Source of the DNA: Acanthornis magna | Taxonomy: Eukaryota; Chordata; Aves; Passeriformes; Acanthizidae | Assembly: GCA_036785705.1 (NCBI GenBank) | Contig: JAWUZG010000135.1 | Span: forward strand, 2,108,001-2,172,000 | Length of the DNA stretch: 64,000 nt | Direction of reading: 5' to 3' | Part shown: positions 24,959 through 36,049 of the stretch, piece by piece | Position numbering within the stretch: position 1 is the stretch's first letter | Layout of the letters: each line of letters begins with the position of its first letter | The notes under the pieces: generated by a model | Told to the model about the DNA's origin: nothing | Seen by the model: the letters and a program-made list of their open reading frames with translations, nothing else | Databases searched by the model: none | Program-made: the position numbers and the translations under genes

Positions 24959-25689
24959 TTACATTACTGTCCCTGTTTCATTATGAGAAACAGGGTATAA
25001 AGGGTACCAGGATGCCATACGTCCCTCAACTGATAAAGAACTGTGTTCTTTAGTCAGTCGTATGCATTTTGCTTCATCTTTTATATCTAAACGTGAATTT
25101 TCCCTAGTATGTATCATCCTAAGACAAAGCATTTTGTGTGACCTAATGAGATCAATGGACAGCAAACTCCAGTATACTAAGTAAGAATTATTAAAGAAAA
25201 GCCCTTTCCTGAATCTGACATCTCCTTTAGCACAAGGAATTCTAATTTTCCCTGATTTCACAGATGTTTTTCACCTGAATTTCCATCCTAGCATGGCAGC
25301 AGCCAGCAGCTGCTCTCCTGTCTGAAATACGTTGCTTTGAATGCAGCCTCTAGTGAAATACACACATGAAATCTGACGTGAATAGAATCTTGAGATATAA
25401 GAAGCCATAAAGGAGATTTGATGGGCTTTAACTGCAGCCAAATGATACACAAGGAACATACTCTGCAATAACATGTACCTCGTATGGATCCTATTTGCTT
25501 CCCCATGATAAAGTGGCAACTTAAGCTGTGAAAATTACTGCCATCCATCTCACCCCATGCATTCACATGCTTGGGAAGCATAAGTGAATATGCAGCTACG
25601 TGTTTCGCAAACAAAATATTTCTCCTAAGATGAAAACGAGAGTAACTCATTTCACAAGAAATGATTAGGCAATGCATGAAGCCTGGCAT
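24959..25689 (-). other. Run of minus-strand open frames, no product recognised
   Basis: Three minus-strand frames of 133, 82 and 100 codons lie close together (25288-25689, 25271-25519, 24959-25261). The translations are mixed in composition, not simple low-complexity reads, but no motif or family is visible. The frames are in different registers and end in stops, so an intact gene is not supported. A decayed coding sequence or chance are both open. Confidence 0.12.
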
Positions 25690-26347
25690 GAGTCCACCCT
25701 ATCAAAGCCCAACAACCCTGCTGCACACTGAACTCTTCTGCTTTGTGGACCAGAATCAGATCCACAGTACAAAGGTCCAACAACTGTGAAGTCAAAAGGG
25801 CAGAATTTTTTCCTTAACTCAAAATTTTCTTTGTTATATGCTACAAAGGCATGTCCTTTCTGCTATTTTTCTGCGCACTGTATTTGTTCTGTCCTCTCCC
25901 AGGATCTCACTGATCTCACAGTGTGTTTGTATGATGCTTGATGCGTGAGGACCACATGGCCATATGTCCTATAATGCAGATTTATAAGTGTATATATATA
26001 GGTTAATTGAACTAAAATAAACTCCAGTCCCCCAGCAGCAGTACATACCCATGAGCAAATTGTATGTTCCGTAAAACACTGCTTGTGACTTTTAAAGATC
26101 CTTTGTTAAATTGTTCTTTTTATTTCAGGAATATTTCTTTGAAAGTCTTCTTTGAAATATGAGGCATATTTGCATGAGTTATGTCACTTTTCCTTTTTCT
26201 ACATTACCAGTTCTTTATACATTTCTATCTGCATGATATCTCTTTAAATCTGATAGTTCTTTCATTCATTTATTTTTTTATCTCTAATATTATCATCAAA
26301 CTTTCATTTTCTGCCTCTGGTTCCTTTCTTTATCTCCTTTGCCACAG

Positions 26348-26461
26348 AGAGATCATAATCCCACATTATTCATTATCTGACAGTGATATTGAAGAAGCTA
26401 TTGCTGCTTATGTAATAGGAAAATCTAATTATTTTAATAAAGATATGATTGACTCCATCAG
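26348..26461 (+). CDS. Best candidate coding exon (114 nt), gene unknown
   Basis: A strong acceptor (pyrimidine tract ttctttatctcctttgccacag) borders the left side, and the right side is CATCAG followed by gtgata, a moderate donor. The segment is exactly 38 codons long with matching phases (2 at both ends), so it could be skipped without a frameshift. The single long open frame reads SLSDSDIEEAIAAYVIGKSN in its centre, with Asp/Glu/Ala patterning like a helical protein segment, unlike the Phe/Leu-rich chance frames nearby. I do not recognise the family. The +5 base of the donor is poor, and a 38-codon open frame is not rare by chance. If real, the host gene runs on the plus strand with very long introns. 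Confidence 0.33.
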
Positions 26462-26464
26462 GTG

Positions 26465-26955
26465 ATACCTTGGTCTGATTTTCTAGGACATTAACTCAGC
26501 AGAACTCTTACAGTCCCAATCTCTGTGGCTGATGGTAACATGGCACCATAACCTGCTCCTGTAAATCTACCAGCAGGAACAGATTCCAACATTTTGCCCT
26601 AAGAGCCAAACACTACAGTCTCTGCATATCTTTTTATGAAACAGAAGTAGTTATTAGTTACCAAATAAATTCAGAGCTCCTGGGACTGGCAGCGACATTT
26701 TAATTTGTCAAGTGGGATAGAAATTTAAAGCTGGTTTTGCCCTGAACAATCGACAAGATATTTACAAAATTAAAGAAACAAAAGAATGTTTCCACCAAGA
26801 CACAATTTCTCATTCTAATGCCCTGCCTGTACTATCATTGCTTTCAAAATGAAGAGTACACAGCACAGCACCTACTTTTATATTAGTCTCCATTTACTCT
26901 TCTCTTGTATTAGATGAACAATTCCTATGGACATTTTCACCCAAGTTTCTCAAAC
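26465..26955. other. Non-coding sequence, nothing recognised
   Basis: AT-rich sequence between the exon candidate and the MIR-like remnant. No structure was seen. Confidence 0.7.
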
Positions 26956-26959
26956 ATTA

Positions 26960-27020
26960 ACCATGTGGGGAAGCTTATTATTCCCATTTTACAAATGAGA
27001 AGACTGTGGAGCTAACATTA
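26960..27020 (-). mobile_element. MIR/L2-like ancient repeat fragment
   Basis: The plus strand contains 'ttattattcccattttacaa' followed by 'atgagaagactgtggagct'. This resembles the reverse complement of the core of ancient MIR-type SINEs (the block that in consensus reads '...cccattttacagatgagg'). Only about 50 bases are convincing. Such elements are old in amniotes and survive in birds at low copy number. An alternative is an L2/CR1-group LINE fragment. Confidence 0.4.
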
Positions 27021-27369
27021 TATGTGATCCAAAAACACCAGAAAATGGTGACTTGTCTGCCTTTCATGCAAGCACTGCCCAGAGCCTGCCTGGCAGGCAG
27101 TGCCACAGGCTGGGGGTCCAAACACCCTCTGGATGAAGAACCTTTTTCTAATATCCAGCATAAACCTCTCCTGACACAGCTTCATGCCATACACCTTCCT
27201 TTTTTACCTTATTTCCTAGAAAGGTTTCCTGTTCAGCCAAGACAGACATCTTCCTCACCTGCTTGACTTCTGACATTTGGGAATTGCCTGTTCCTGTGCC
27301 CATAAGAGGTGATGTTTTAAAGGTGATCAGCACTGATGGACCCCAACACCTGCAAAAAAATTTTCCTAG

Positions 27370-27549
27370 GTGGCCTTATTCACTAATTCCCTGAACATCC
27401 TGAAGCATCCTCTCCTCATGTCGAGTATGGATTTTGCTGGCACTTTTCCTCCGATCACCAGAGATTATAAACTCAATCGCTTCATGGCTGCTGTGGCCAA
27501 GATGATCACCAATCCCCACTTTGCTCACAAGACCCACTCTGCTGTGCTA
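27370..27549 (+). other. Protein-like open frame abutting a CR1 tail
   Basis: An open frame with an internal ATG at 27427 reads MDFAGTFPPITRDYKLNRFM and continues in the same style until it runs into the CR1 tail and stops. The composition is more like a real protein than neighbouring frames. No family is recognised. It may be unclassified 5' sequence of the CR1 copy or another repeat, a fragment of a retrocopy, or chance. Confidence 0.15.
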
Positions 27550-27639
27550 TGGTTTAGTTGATACGGTGGCGTTCAACCAAAGGTTGGACTCAATCATCTT
27601 GGAGGTCTTTTCCAACCTTAGTGCTTCTATGATTCTAAG
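27550..27639 (+). mobile_element. CR1 LINE 3' end, sense
   Basis: The segment has the standard order of a CR1 tail: 'ggtttagttgatacggtggc', then 'aaaggttggactcaatcatc', then 'ttggaggtcttttccaacct', ending with the octamer-like 'tctatgattcta'. The copy is strongly 5'-truncated, as is usual for CR1, and shows modest divergence. No target-site duplication is evident, which is also normal for CR1. Confidence 0.9.
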
Positions 27640-30600
27640 AGTGAATGAATGGAAGATAAGGAATGATCCACTTCACATCTAAATACTCTCTTGGTGGAAT
27701 TCCCAGAGAAGGGAGAAAGCATGGGGAAACCATGGAGAAAGTTAAGTCAAGAGCCCAAAGTGTCAGCACAAGCAAGACCTGAAGCGGTTCATGTAGCCAC
27801 CTCCGAAAGTATCAGGGCCTGGGCATAGCACCAAAAATGGAAAATCAAATAATGCAATGAAATAAAAATTATTTACTACTTTTTTTTCTTCTGTGGATGC
27901 AGAGACACATAAAGCAAAGAAATCTACATTAAAAATAAGGCTAATTGATTTGTGAGAGGTGAGAAAATAAAAATCAAACCAAAAATAGAATCAGACTTCA
28001 GTACCCTGACCGCTTTTACACTGAAATACACAGAAAAAACTTGGCAGACAGAGCTACTATGGTTTCCTCAGGATCGCTGAGGGACCTGGCAAACCTGCAG
28101 GAATATCACCAGGACAGGTTGTCCTTGACAGTTAGCAGGCATAGTGATTCAGCTCAGACTGTCAATTAAAATCTTTATATCACGTTTTCTATCATCATAG
28201 CAGCAGGCCAGAATTGATATCCAACATTTAAGACTGAAGAAATGGTTTTAATTATTCTGAATGAACAGAGAGATTCAGTTTACAAAAGAATTAGTAAAAA
28301 CCTTCAAAGAGAAAACTGGGGGAGGAAAAGAGATGGAAAAGGCACTATTAAACTTTAGCTTGCTCACTACCTTTTTTGGATTTGGAAATATATATCATAT
28401 AATGTCATTCTATGGAAATATTTCAGTAAGCTGTTCTTGTATGCTGATACTACATCTAGGACATTTTGGGAGCTATTTAGTGTAAAGAATTAGTCATAGT
28501 AGTAGCTCCCTTTGAGGACACGTAAGTGCCCTCAGATACTGCCAAGAGATGGGCCAAGAGACTTGGAACTCCACACTCATCCCCAGCTCAGACCTCAAAG
28601 CCTGCTCACCTGTTCACCAGGTACAGGAGCATGAGAGATGACCCCAGGACCCAGTGCCTGACAAAACAAAAGGTAGTTCCTAAATATAAGACTACCATGG
28701 AAAGGGCTACCAAAGGCAGCACAGTCAGCAAGATCAGGCTCAGGCTAGCACAGACAAGCATCCCAAGGCCAAAGCAACACGGAGCTACCACTCCTGCTCC
28801 CTGTATGTGGGCAGGACTAACCCCAAGCAGGTAAAGGCAAAGGCATTTTTTCCCCAGGTATGACAGGAAACTTTCAAAAACAGCTTTGGACAATTATGGG
28901 TGGGCTGTGATTCTTGACTCCTCACTGGACTCAAGAATGGTATGAACACTGGTATGATACCTGCAAGGAAAGAGAGAGCAATGCAGGTAGGATAAAATCA
29001 TTGTCCAGAACATCTCTCCTGGCTGCTTATCCCCCCAGGTACACATAGCAGCTTTGCAGGGTACAGAAATTATAAACTTTTTGAAGCCGGAAAATGAATG
29101 ATGTTTACATTTAGTTAAGTGGAGGAGAGAGATGGCAGAGTGACTGCCAACAATCACTGGGCTGGTTTAAATTGCTTTTCACCAGCACTGTCACCTGAGC
29201 AGATCTGTGCCAAGACACCAGGAAAAGCTGCTAGTATAAGAGCAAGTTTATGCACTTCAGAGCGGTACTGGAAGGTACTGCAATAGTGATTGACATCAAT
29301 ATGGAGATATTCAGAAGAGAGGAAGGAAAAAAATACGTGGATGGATTCAGAAGAAAGAGTGGAAATGCAAAGTTCAGGAGGACACCATTTTACAGTACAC
29401 AATTGCACAGATTAGCAAGTTAGATGGTACTGAAGCCAAATATCCAGTATTGAAATTAATGACCATAAAAATATCCCAGCAGAAAGATGGAGATTCATTG
29501 AAACATAACGCATACTGTAAATAATCATTAAGTAAGTTAATCTTTAAGGATACCAAAAAGTATCTTTATACACTGGAGGGGCCAAGAGACTTTGAAGTCT
29601 TTCCATTTTTCACCTTGTAATTCACAACTTTTAGACCATTATGCAATTGCAAAATTTTAAAGAAGCTTCAGTGATAACCCTGAAAGTCACAAGAAGATGA
29701 ACAGAAATGATATGATAAAAAGGAAGGTATGGTCTTCATTCATTTTCTTAACATCAACCTTTACTTTTGACTGTTCCAGTGTGTACTAAGAATCAATATT
29801 TATACATTGGAAAGCACCTAAGCTCAAATATTTCAAATTTCAAAGATTTTGGATTCTAAACCCAACAATATCTTTATTAACTAGCACTGTTCAATCACAA
29901 GACTCCACATATTTTGGGAAACACAATTCAGATGAAAAATCTGGTTTTGCTATGGTTTTGAGATTCAAGTGACTTCCAGTGGGACAAGATTAGGAAGAAA
30001 TAGGAAGAAATGGGAAGAGCTGTAGAAGAACCTGTTCAGAAATTAGTACAGTGACACACGAATAAAGCTTGTGGAGTTCAAGGACTTTCTCTAACTAGTC
30101 CTGAAAAAACGAACCTCAAAGCCAGCCATTCTCCAATTAAAAAAAAATCATCATTTCTGCCAAGTTTACTGTCTGGTTGTTTTCTTTTATCAACTAATGA
30201 AAAAATATCAAGAAAATTAGTTGGGACTTCCCATGCAGACCAGACTGAATTGAAGCTATAACAAAACTCCAGACAAAATGAGATGAACTATTCAAAATTT
30301 CATTTTTGCAATACTGACACCTCTCTAGCGATACGTTTAAGGCTCTAGAGAGAAAACACTACAAAGCCATCCAACATACTGCACTAAACATTAAACAGAA
30401 CATTTGACAGAGGTGTTATATAGAAGCAGGAAGAAGTATGAGTAGAGACTGCTGGACAATAACAGCTTAACCCGTGGTGAAATAATGTACTGCACCAAGG
30501 TCTGGGTAATCAGTTACAGGAGTTAAATAAAGCTAGCAAAATTTTTACAGATACCTCATTATAGAAGTACTTTCTAGAAAACTGACAGAACCCAATAGAG

Positions 30601-31750
30601 GGTAAAAAAAAAAACCAAATAAAGCCCAGCTGACACAAAAGAAAAAGGAAGCAGAAAGACATAATGTCTCATGTTTTAAACCCTTAAAATATATTTCTGA
30701 GTATTTCCAGTCTATTCAGAATTTAATTCAGCTTTTAAACAGACCTTTAACATTCAGGTCTTTGTTAGCACATGTGTCTTTTAGTATGTGTCAGCACCTT
30801 TGGTATGTAAAAATCACTGTGCATTATGTTTTACCATGTATTTCACAGTTCTTTGTTCCTTGCACCACAAATAGAATTGTGGTTTTGAAAACTCTCTAGA
30901 CACATGCTGCACTTTTTGCAATCTATTTTCTGCAAAGAATTGCTCTCAAACTAGGTAGCACTCTCTCTTGAACTTGTAATAAATACAAGAATGTTGGGAC
31001 ACACTCAGAACTTATTTATGCCCAATAACTTTTTTTTTTGGTCTGGTGAGTAAATCATTCTTCACCTGAAAGTACATAAAGGCAATTATATTGGCTCGTG
31101 CCGAAAGGTGAAAAACAGCACATAAAATAATAAATAGCAGAAAGAGGGTATTTAAATAGGCATGTAAACTATGCTTTTCACATTGAAGAACATAATAAGA
31201 GAAATATGATCCTATTTTAGCAGAACCTACAGGATTGTTAGGGTGGTAGTACTGAGGTCTGTCCAAGTACTCAGGATCTTACACACCAAACAAGACAATA
31301 AAATAATACATTTTGTCTAAAATAATAAATTTTCAACCATACAGTGAAACAAACAGAGAGCAGTCAGGAAAATACAGGAAACTGAATCTCAACAGTTGCA
31401 GCAGATTTTTGAAGAAGAAAAGAAGAATGATTAAAGACTAAACAGAGAGATCTGACCAAACAGTGTCCCTCTTCAGAAGGTGGCATCATTGCAGATAAAT
31501 TCTACTGACTGCAGTACATTACTCAATAGGGGTATGCCAGTTTTAGTACATCATAAATGACTTCTGAATTAGTATTTTAATGATGTACCTTACAGCTGGC
31601 TCTGCAATCAGTGGGAAAATCAGATTTGCACAATGAAAATGCAATATTTACTCATTTTTTTCTGAACCCCAAACTGACCCTAAATACTTCTGCCTCTGTC
31701 CCAAATCTCAGTGAAACACAAAGTTGAAAACCAATTTTATCACTGTGTAT
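27640..31750. other. Non-coding sequence
   Basis: No recognisable gene or repeat. Open frames of about 100 codons near 28526-28893 overlap on opposite strands and have no splice or domain support. Confidence 0.72.
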
Positions 31751-31757
31751 CTGTCCT

Positions 31758-32170
31758 GTGAATTGGTCCCTGCTGGGAGAGACCAGAAAGGTCTGTGGTC
31801 TGTGCTGCTGGAGCACAATCTCACTTTGCAAACTGAGGAGCAGGCTCAGGCTCATGATGTTTGTTCTGACCATCCCCCAGAATAGCCCATGTAGCATCAG
31901 AGTACCCCAAGCAGGATCTGTCCAGGTCCACGAGGCTGCTGCACCCAGGACAGGACTCTCGACTGGACCAGAGCAGACCCCTGGAGAAAAGCAGCCCCTG
32001 AAGAAAAGCACCTTGTGCTGTGAGCAGCCCCTCCATGGCACTGCTCAGACTTCGAACCTTACATGACTTTGCCGCTGAGTGATGCTTTGGCAGGCCATGG
32101 AAAGGTGCCCTGGCACCTTTTCTCCAGTGCAGCACTTGTATGCCAGCCCCTCTTTCACTGTAGCTAACCA
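31758..32170. other. GC-rich patch with opposing open frames
   Basis: A 400-base GC-richer patch is open over about 100 codons on both strands at once (plus 31758-32066; minus 31652-32041 and 31821-32135). Frames open on both strands in GC-rich sequence usually reflect composition. A compact palindrome lies at 32101-32120. I do not recognise an LTR or gene fragment. Confidence 0.45.
32101..32120. repeat. Compact inverted repeat (9-bp arms)
   Basis: AAAGGTGCC and GGCACCTTT are exact reverse complements separated by two bases. It could extrude as a cruciform or fold in RNA. No T-tract or other context supports a terminator or small RNA. Confidence 0.9.
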
Positions 32171-32685
32171 GGATTTCCTGGAGTTTTTCTCATTTTCTAC
32201 CTGTACTGTTTTGCTCCTGGAATGAATATTAGGAAGCAAGCACAGAATAGCATTTGATAGACAGTGTGTCAGGCCTACTTACACCATTTTTTCCATAACA
32301 CAGAGAAACTCCGGTTTATAATAGGAGTTCTAAGACAATTATAATTACCACAGCTCAGACTATGATGCTTCAACGGAAAGGAAATGGTGCTATTACAGGA
32401 ATTTGAAAGATACCAAGAGAGGGGGGGATGCTTTCAGGATTTATTAGATGCTGCCACTGTAATGCCCTTTCTTTGAGAAAACAGCACAGAGTACCACTCC
32501 CTGCTGATTCTAAAGCACAGTGAATGAGAGCACAGCTCACAATTATGGCAAACTTTGAAACCTGTCAGTCAAGGAGCAGAGCTGGTAATGCCAAACAAAA
32601 CAGCAGATTTACACCTGGGAAATGAGGCTATAATGTAAGAAATACATTTTCTTTGCTCTCATTTATAACAGTAGTGGGAGAATTA

Positions 32686-32749
32686 ACTACAGGGGATTCT
32701 TAGCATATTTACAAGACACTACAGGAGGCTTTTGGCATATTTACAAGCA
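32686..32749. repeat. 32-bp tandem duplication, diverged
   Basis: Two adjacent copies (32686-32717 and 32718-32749) both start with actacagg and share gcatatttacaag near the end, with a few differences in the middle. The duplication is older than the 15-bp and 19-bp ones elsewhere in the window. Confidence 0.88.
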
Positions 32750-35700
32750 ACAATGGCATAATTTTACATGCAGAAGTTTAAATACTGTAAAGTCTGCTCT
32801 GTCTTTAGTTTCTGTGATTTAAGGCATCTGTATCCCCACCTTAAGTTTAAACAGCTACATGCTCTATTAATTCGTTACACTCAAAGGGATTTTGAGATGA
32901 ATTTTCTAAAAGCAGCAGGACATTCGGGTTTGGAATCTCTTTTTATTTTATTTAATGCTTTGTTTTAAAAGGGGAAAGAAAAAGGCATTTTTAATGCTTC
33001 AAAATCACATGGGGTTTTTTAGACTTTGTTTTTGTTTGCAAAAATAAAATGCTGACACTAAAGATGTGTGCAGTAGCTTCAGACAGTTGAAGCCTGTTAA
33101 GCTGCTGGGCTTTACTTCTTTTACAGAGCAAGAACAAGAAATCAACGTATCTTCTATTCCACTCTATGGTCTTGGGAAAGGAGACATGGAGGGGGATAGA
33201 AGGAACAGGATATATGACAGGAATATTCTGTGTCTGCTGTAAACTTGGTTGAATGCAAAAACCAAACTGGACCTGGCCCTAACAGGAATCTGTCATTTCC
33301 ATTCTCCAGCTCTGGGGAGCCCAGGGCATGGGCTCACTGGACATGACCATACTCTGTGACATGTGTTTTGCAGCCAAACAGCGGTGGGGCTGAGGGGTGC
33401 TCAGATGGCAAGACTGGCTAAAGCTGCCTTTTGGTCACATCCATCTAACATTTTCTTATTTGAAATATAAAACCTAGATTACGCAAATACCGATCACACA
33501 GCTCCTAAATTTTTTGTGTGAGAAATCAAAGAGTTCATGTTAAAATGATGTCCTAAGGACAGGGCTCTGTACAATGTGTGAGCGCAATGACACACAGAAC
33601 TCCTCTCTGAGACAGGCTGAAGGACCAAGCCTGATCACTTCCCCCATAGGAACAGAACCTACAGGAGCCACAGCAGTGTCTGCTCCCTGCCATACTGAAA
33701 CCCACAGTTTCTTATAACCTTGATCTGTGACATGTGACTACAGCCTGGGGATAAAAATCAGTTTCATGCCTCCTCTTTCACTGTATTTTAACACATTCAC
33801 TTGCAGCAAGACTTGCTCAAGCCGAAAAGGAAAGACAAGACAGAAGACAGATTCATCTTCACCTGAATTTAGGAATGCAACTGAGGGACTTGATAGCGAA
33901 ACGTCCCCCAGAGCTCTCCTGGACAGGTACTCATGTCCCAAGAGTAAATTAGTCCACCCACAATCAGCTTCAATAAAAAAAAAGAGAAAAAAACAGAATT
34001 ATCAATTGCTTGAATTTGACACAAATTAACACTATCCAAAACAAAATATTGTAATATATATTTTTGGTAGACATTATTGTCTTTTACTGCTTTATAATGC
34101 ATTTACATTTTTAATAAAATTCTGGATACATATCTATGCATAAAATTTCCTTCAATTTTTTTATTAAGTCTAATAAAAATTCATTATATATTCATGCAAT
34201 TCCAGGAAACTTACCAATTATTATGATTGAACCTAGCCTGCAATATTTAATACTCATAAAATATGTTCATTCATGATCATCAGTACACATAACATCAAAA
34301 CAAAACCAAAATTTTCTGTATGTGGGTTTCTTTTGTAAAATAAATGCTTTAACCTCTCAGGTGCAGTGAGACACCAGAGGAGATAAAATCTGAAGCAGCT
34401 TTGTTATTTTTAGCTTAATTATGGCTCACCTCTGAAGGAAGGTGATGAAAAAGAAAGGAGAGTTTCAGAGGATAGAAACACTGGAGCTTAAGACAGACCC
34501 ATTTTCTGGTTTTCTTTGAAAACCTATTTGAACAAGTTTGCTTGTGACAAAACCAAGGGGCAATGAATGCACAGCAGATCAGCCCTTCACACCAGCTGGA
34601 AGCAGCCTGTGTGCCCTCCCCCAGCCCCACAGCTTCCTCCTCCCAGCATCTTTCACATGAAACCCAAAATTCCCCTGCGGGACAGGCTTTTAATTGCCAC
34701 CTTCCATTACTCATAACAACACTGGCTAAATGATGGGCCAAACTCTGCCATCACTTAATTCTAAATGCACCATTTCATTAAATTAAGGCAGAATCAAGAT
34801 GTGGCACCGTATGTGTAGATTGTCTGTTCAGATTTTTGGCTATATATAGGAAGGAGGGGTTCAGTTCCTAAAGTTATGGCACTAAATCAGATGCTTGGGT
34901 TTCCTGATAGCATAATGTCAGTAAAATTTAGCACAGATGCTCCGATTTCTCTGTGCAAGTCCCAATTAAAGAGCCTAGGATTGCATGGCAGGTGGGACTC
35001 CTGATCCAACCATAAATTCATGCACATTCACGCCCCTGCTGAAAGTAATTGTGATTGTAAAATAGGATTTTGCCTCTAAAAATGAAGATGCTAATTTTGT
35101 GTGCCTGATACAATTCCTGCTGCCATTGCACCATGGTGGGAGCCACATTCTTTCACAATTATTTCCTCATCTCTGCTCCGCTTTCCTTTCTTCTTACTGA
35201 GTACATGACTGAGTGTGTGCTGATCCACAAACCCCAGTAACTCAGAGCTCATGAAAACTGATCCCTTGCAGTGCCTCAACTACCATCATAAATAACTTGG
35301 ATTTAGAGCCTGTTGCAAAGTAACAACACTGCCAAGTATTAAGCTAATAATTAATTAGCTGAGTTTAGAAGTAGTCACTCTTCAACTTAATAAATTGTAA
35401 CTGGTGGAAACGGAGTCAAAGTCCACCTCTAATAAGAGATATACTACACTGCCATACATGTAACTGTTCAATACAACTCAAAATGTGCCAGTGAAGTATC
35501 CCTGAGTATATCAATTTAGTTATCTGGATTATTTACTACTGCAGGATGTGTCACTTTGGTACTATTCATATTACTCGCCTTTACTGTGCATACATTTCAT
35601 ATTCAATGAAAACCTATATTTATGAAATGATTAAGTGATACAGGATCTCTAAGGCCCCTTACACAGTAAAATACTTTGATAGCATATGGTCTGACATACA

Positions 35701-35925
35701 ATTATTTTACTCTTTGATTTATTTATATGCTGTAAACTAAAAATATTTAGAAAGTTATCTTCTAGATTGTGAATAACGGTCTATAAGAATCTGGCATTAT
35801 TGTTATTTTATTCAGGAAACTACTATTATACACAGTCTTGTCTCAGATATGTTGCTCCATTTGTATGACTTTACCATTTTATATTAATACACCTAGAGCA
35901 GTTTAGGGTTTCATTTAGGTCTATT
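32750..35925. other. Non-coding AT-rich sequence
   Basis: No gene or known repeat was recognised. 34030-34280 is especially AT-rich. Confidence 0.72.
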
Positions 35926-35931
35926 TAACTG

Positions 35932-35947
35932 TTTTTTTTTTTTTTTT
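35932..35947. repeat. Poly(T) run
   Basis: Sixteen consecutive T residues. No retrocopy body was recognised next to it. Confidence 0.95.
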
Positions 35948-36003
35948 GGGGTGGTGTATAAAGCAGCTTGACTCACCTTCCATCTTTATTGGCATTTTTA
36001 CAG

Positions 36004-36045
36004 AACAAAATTCGATGCCTACTCTATCAATCTTCACACAGATAG
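36004..36045 (+). other. Weak candidate small exon (42 nt)
   Basis: A strong acceptor-like tract (ccatctttattggcattttt then acag) precedes 42 bases ending in GATAG followed by gtaatt. The frame starting in phase 2 is open and reads TKFDAYSINLHTD. It would join in frame to the candidate at 26348-26461, because both have phase 2 borders. Short segments like this are often open by chance, and phase agreement occurs one time in three. Confidence 0.15.
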
Positions 36046-36049
36046 GTAA

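Noticed and set aside
28621..28829. Acceptor-donor pair around a Lys/Thr-rich open frame
   Set aside because: The acceptor AG is followed directly by GT, the peptide is a simple read of A/C-rich DNA, and the minus strand is open too.
32040..32062. TTCGAACC string resembling a tRNA T-arm
   Set aside because: No matching acceptor stem, anticodon arm or A-box was found at the expected distance.
32101..32120. Hairpin as a transcription terminator
   Set aside because: It has no T-tract, and this is a eukaryotic context where such terminators do not apply.
35932..35947. Poly(T) as a possible reverse-strand retrocopy tail
   Set aside because: No gene-like or SINE-like body is present on the adjoining side.
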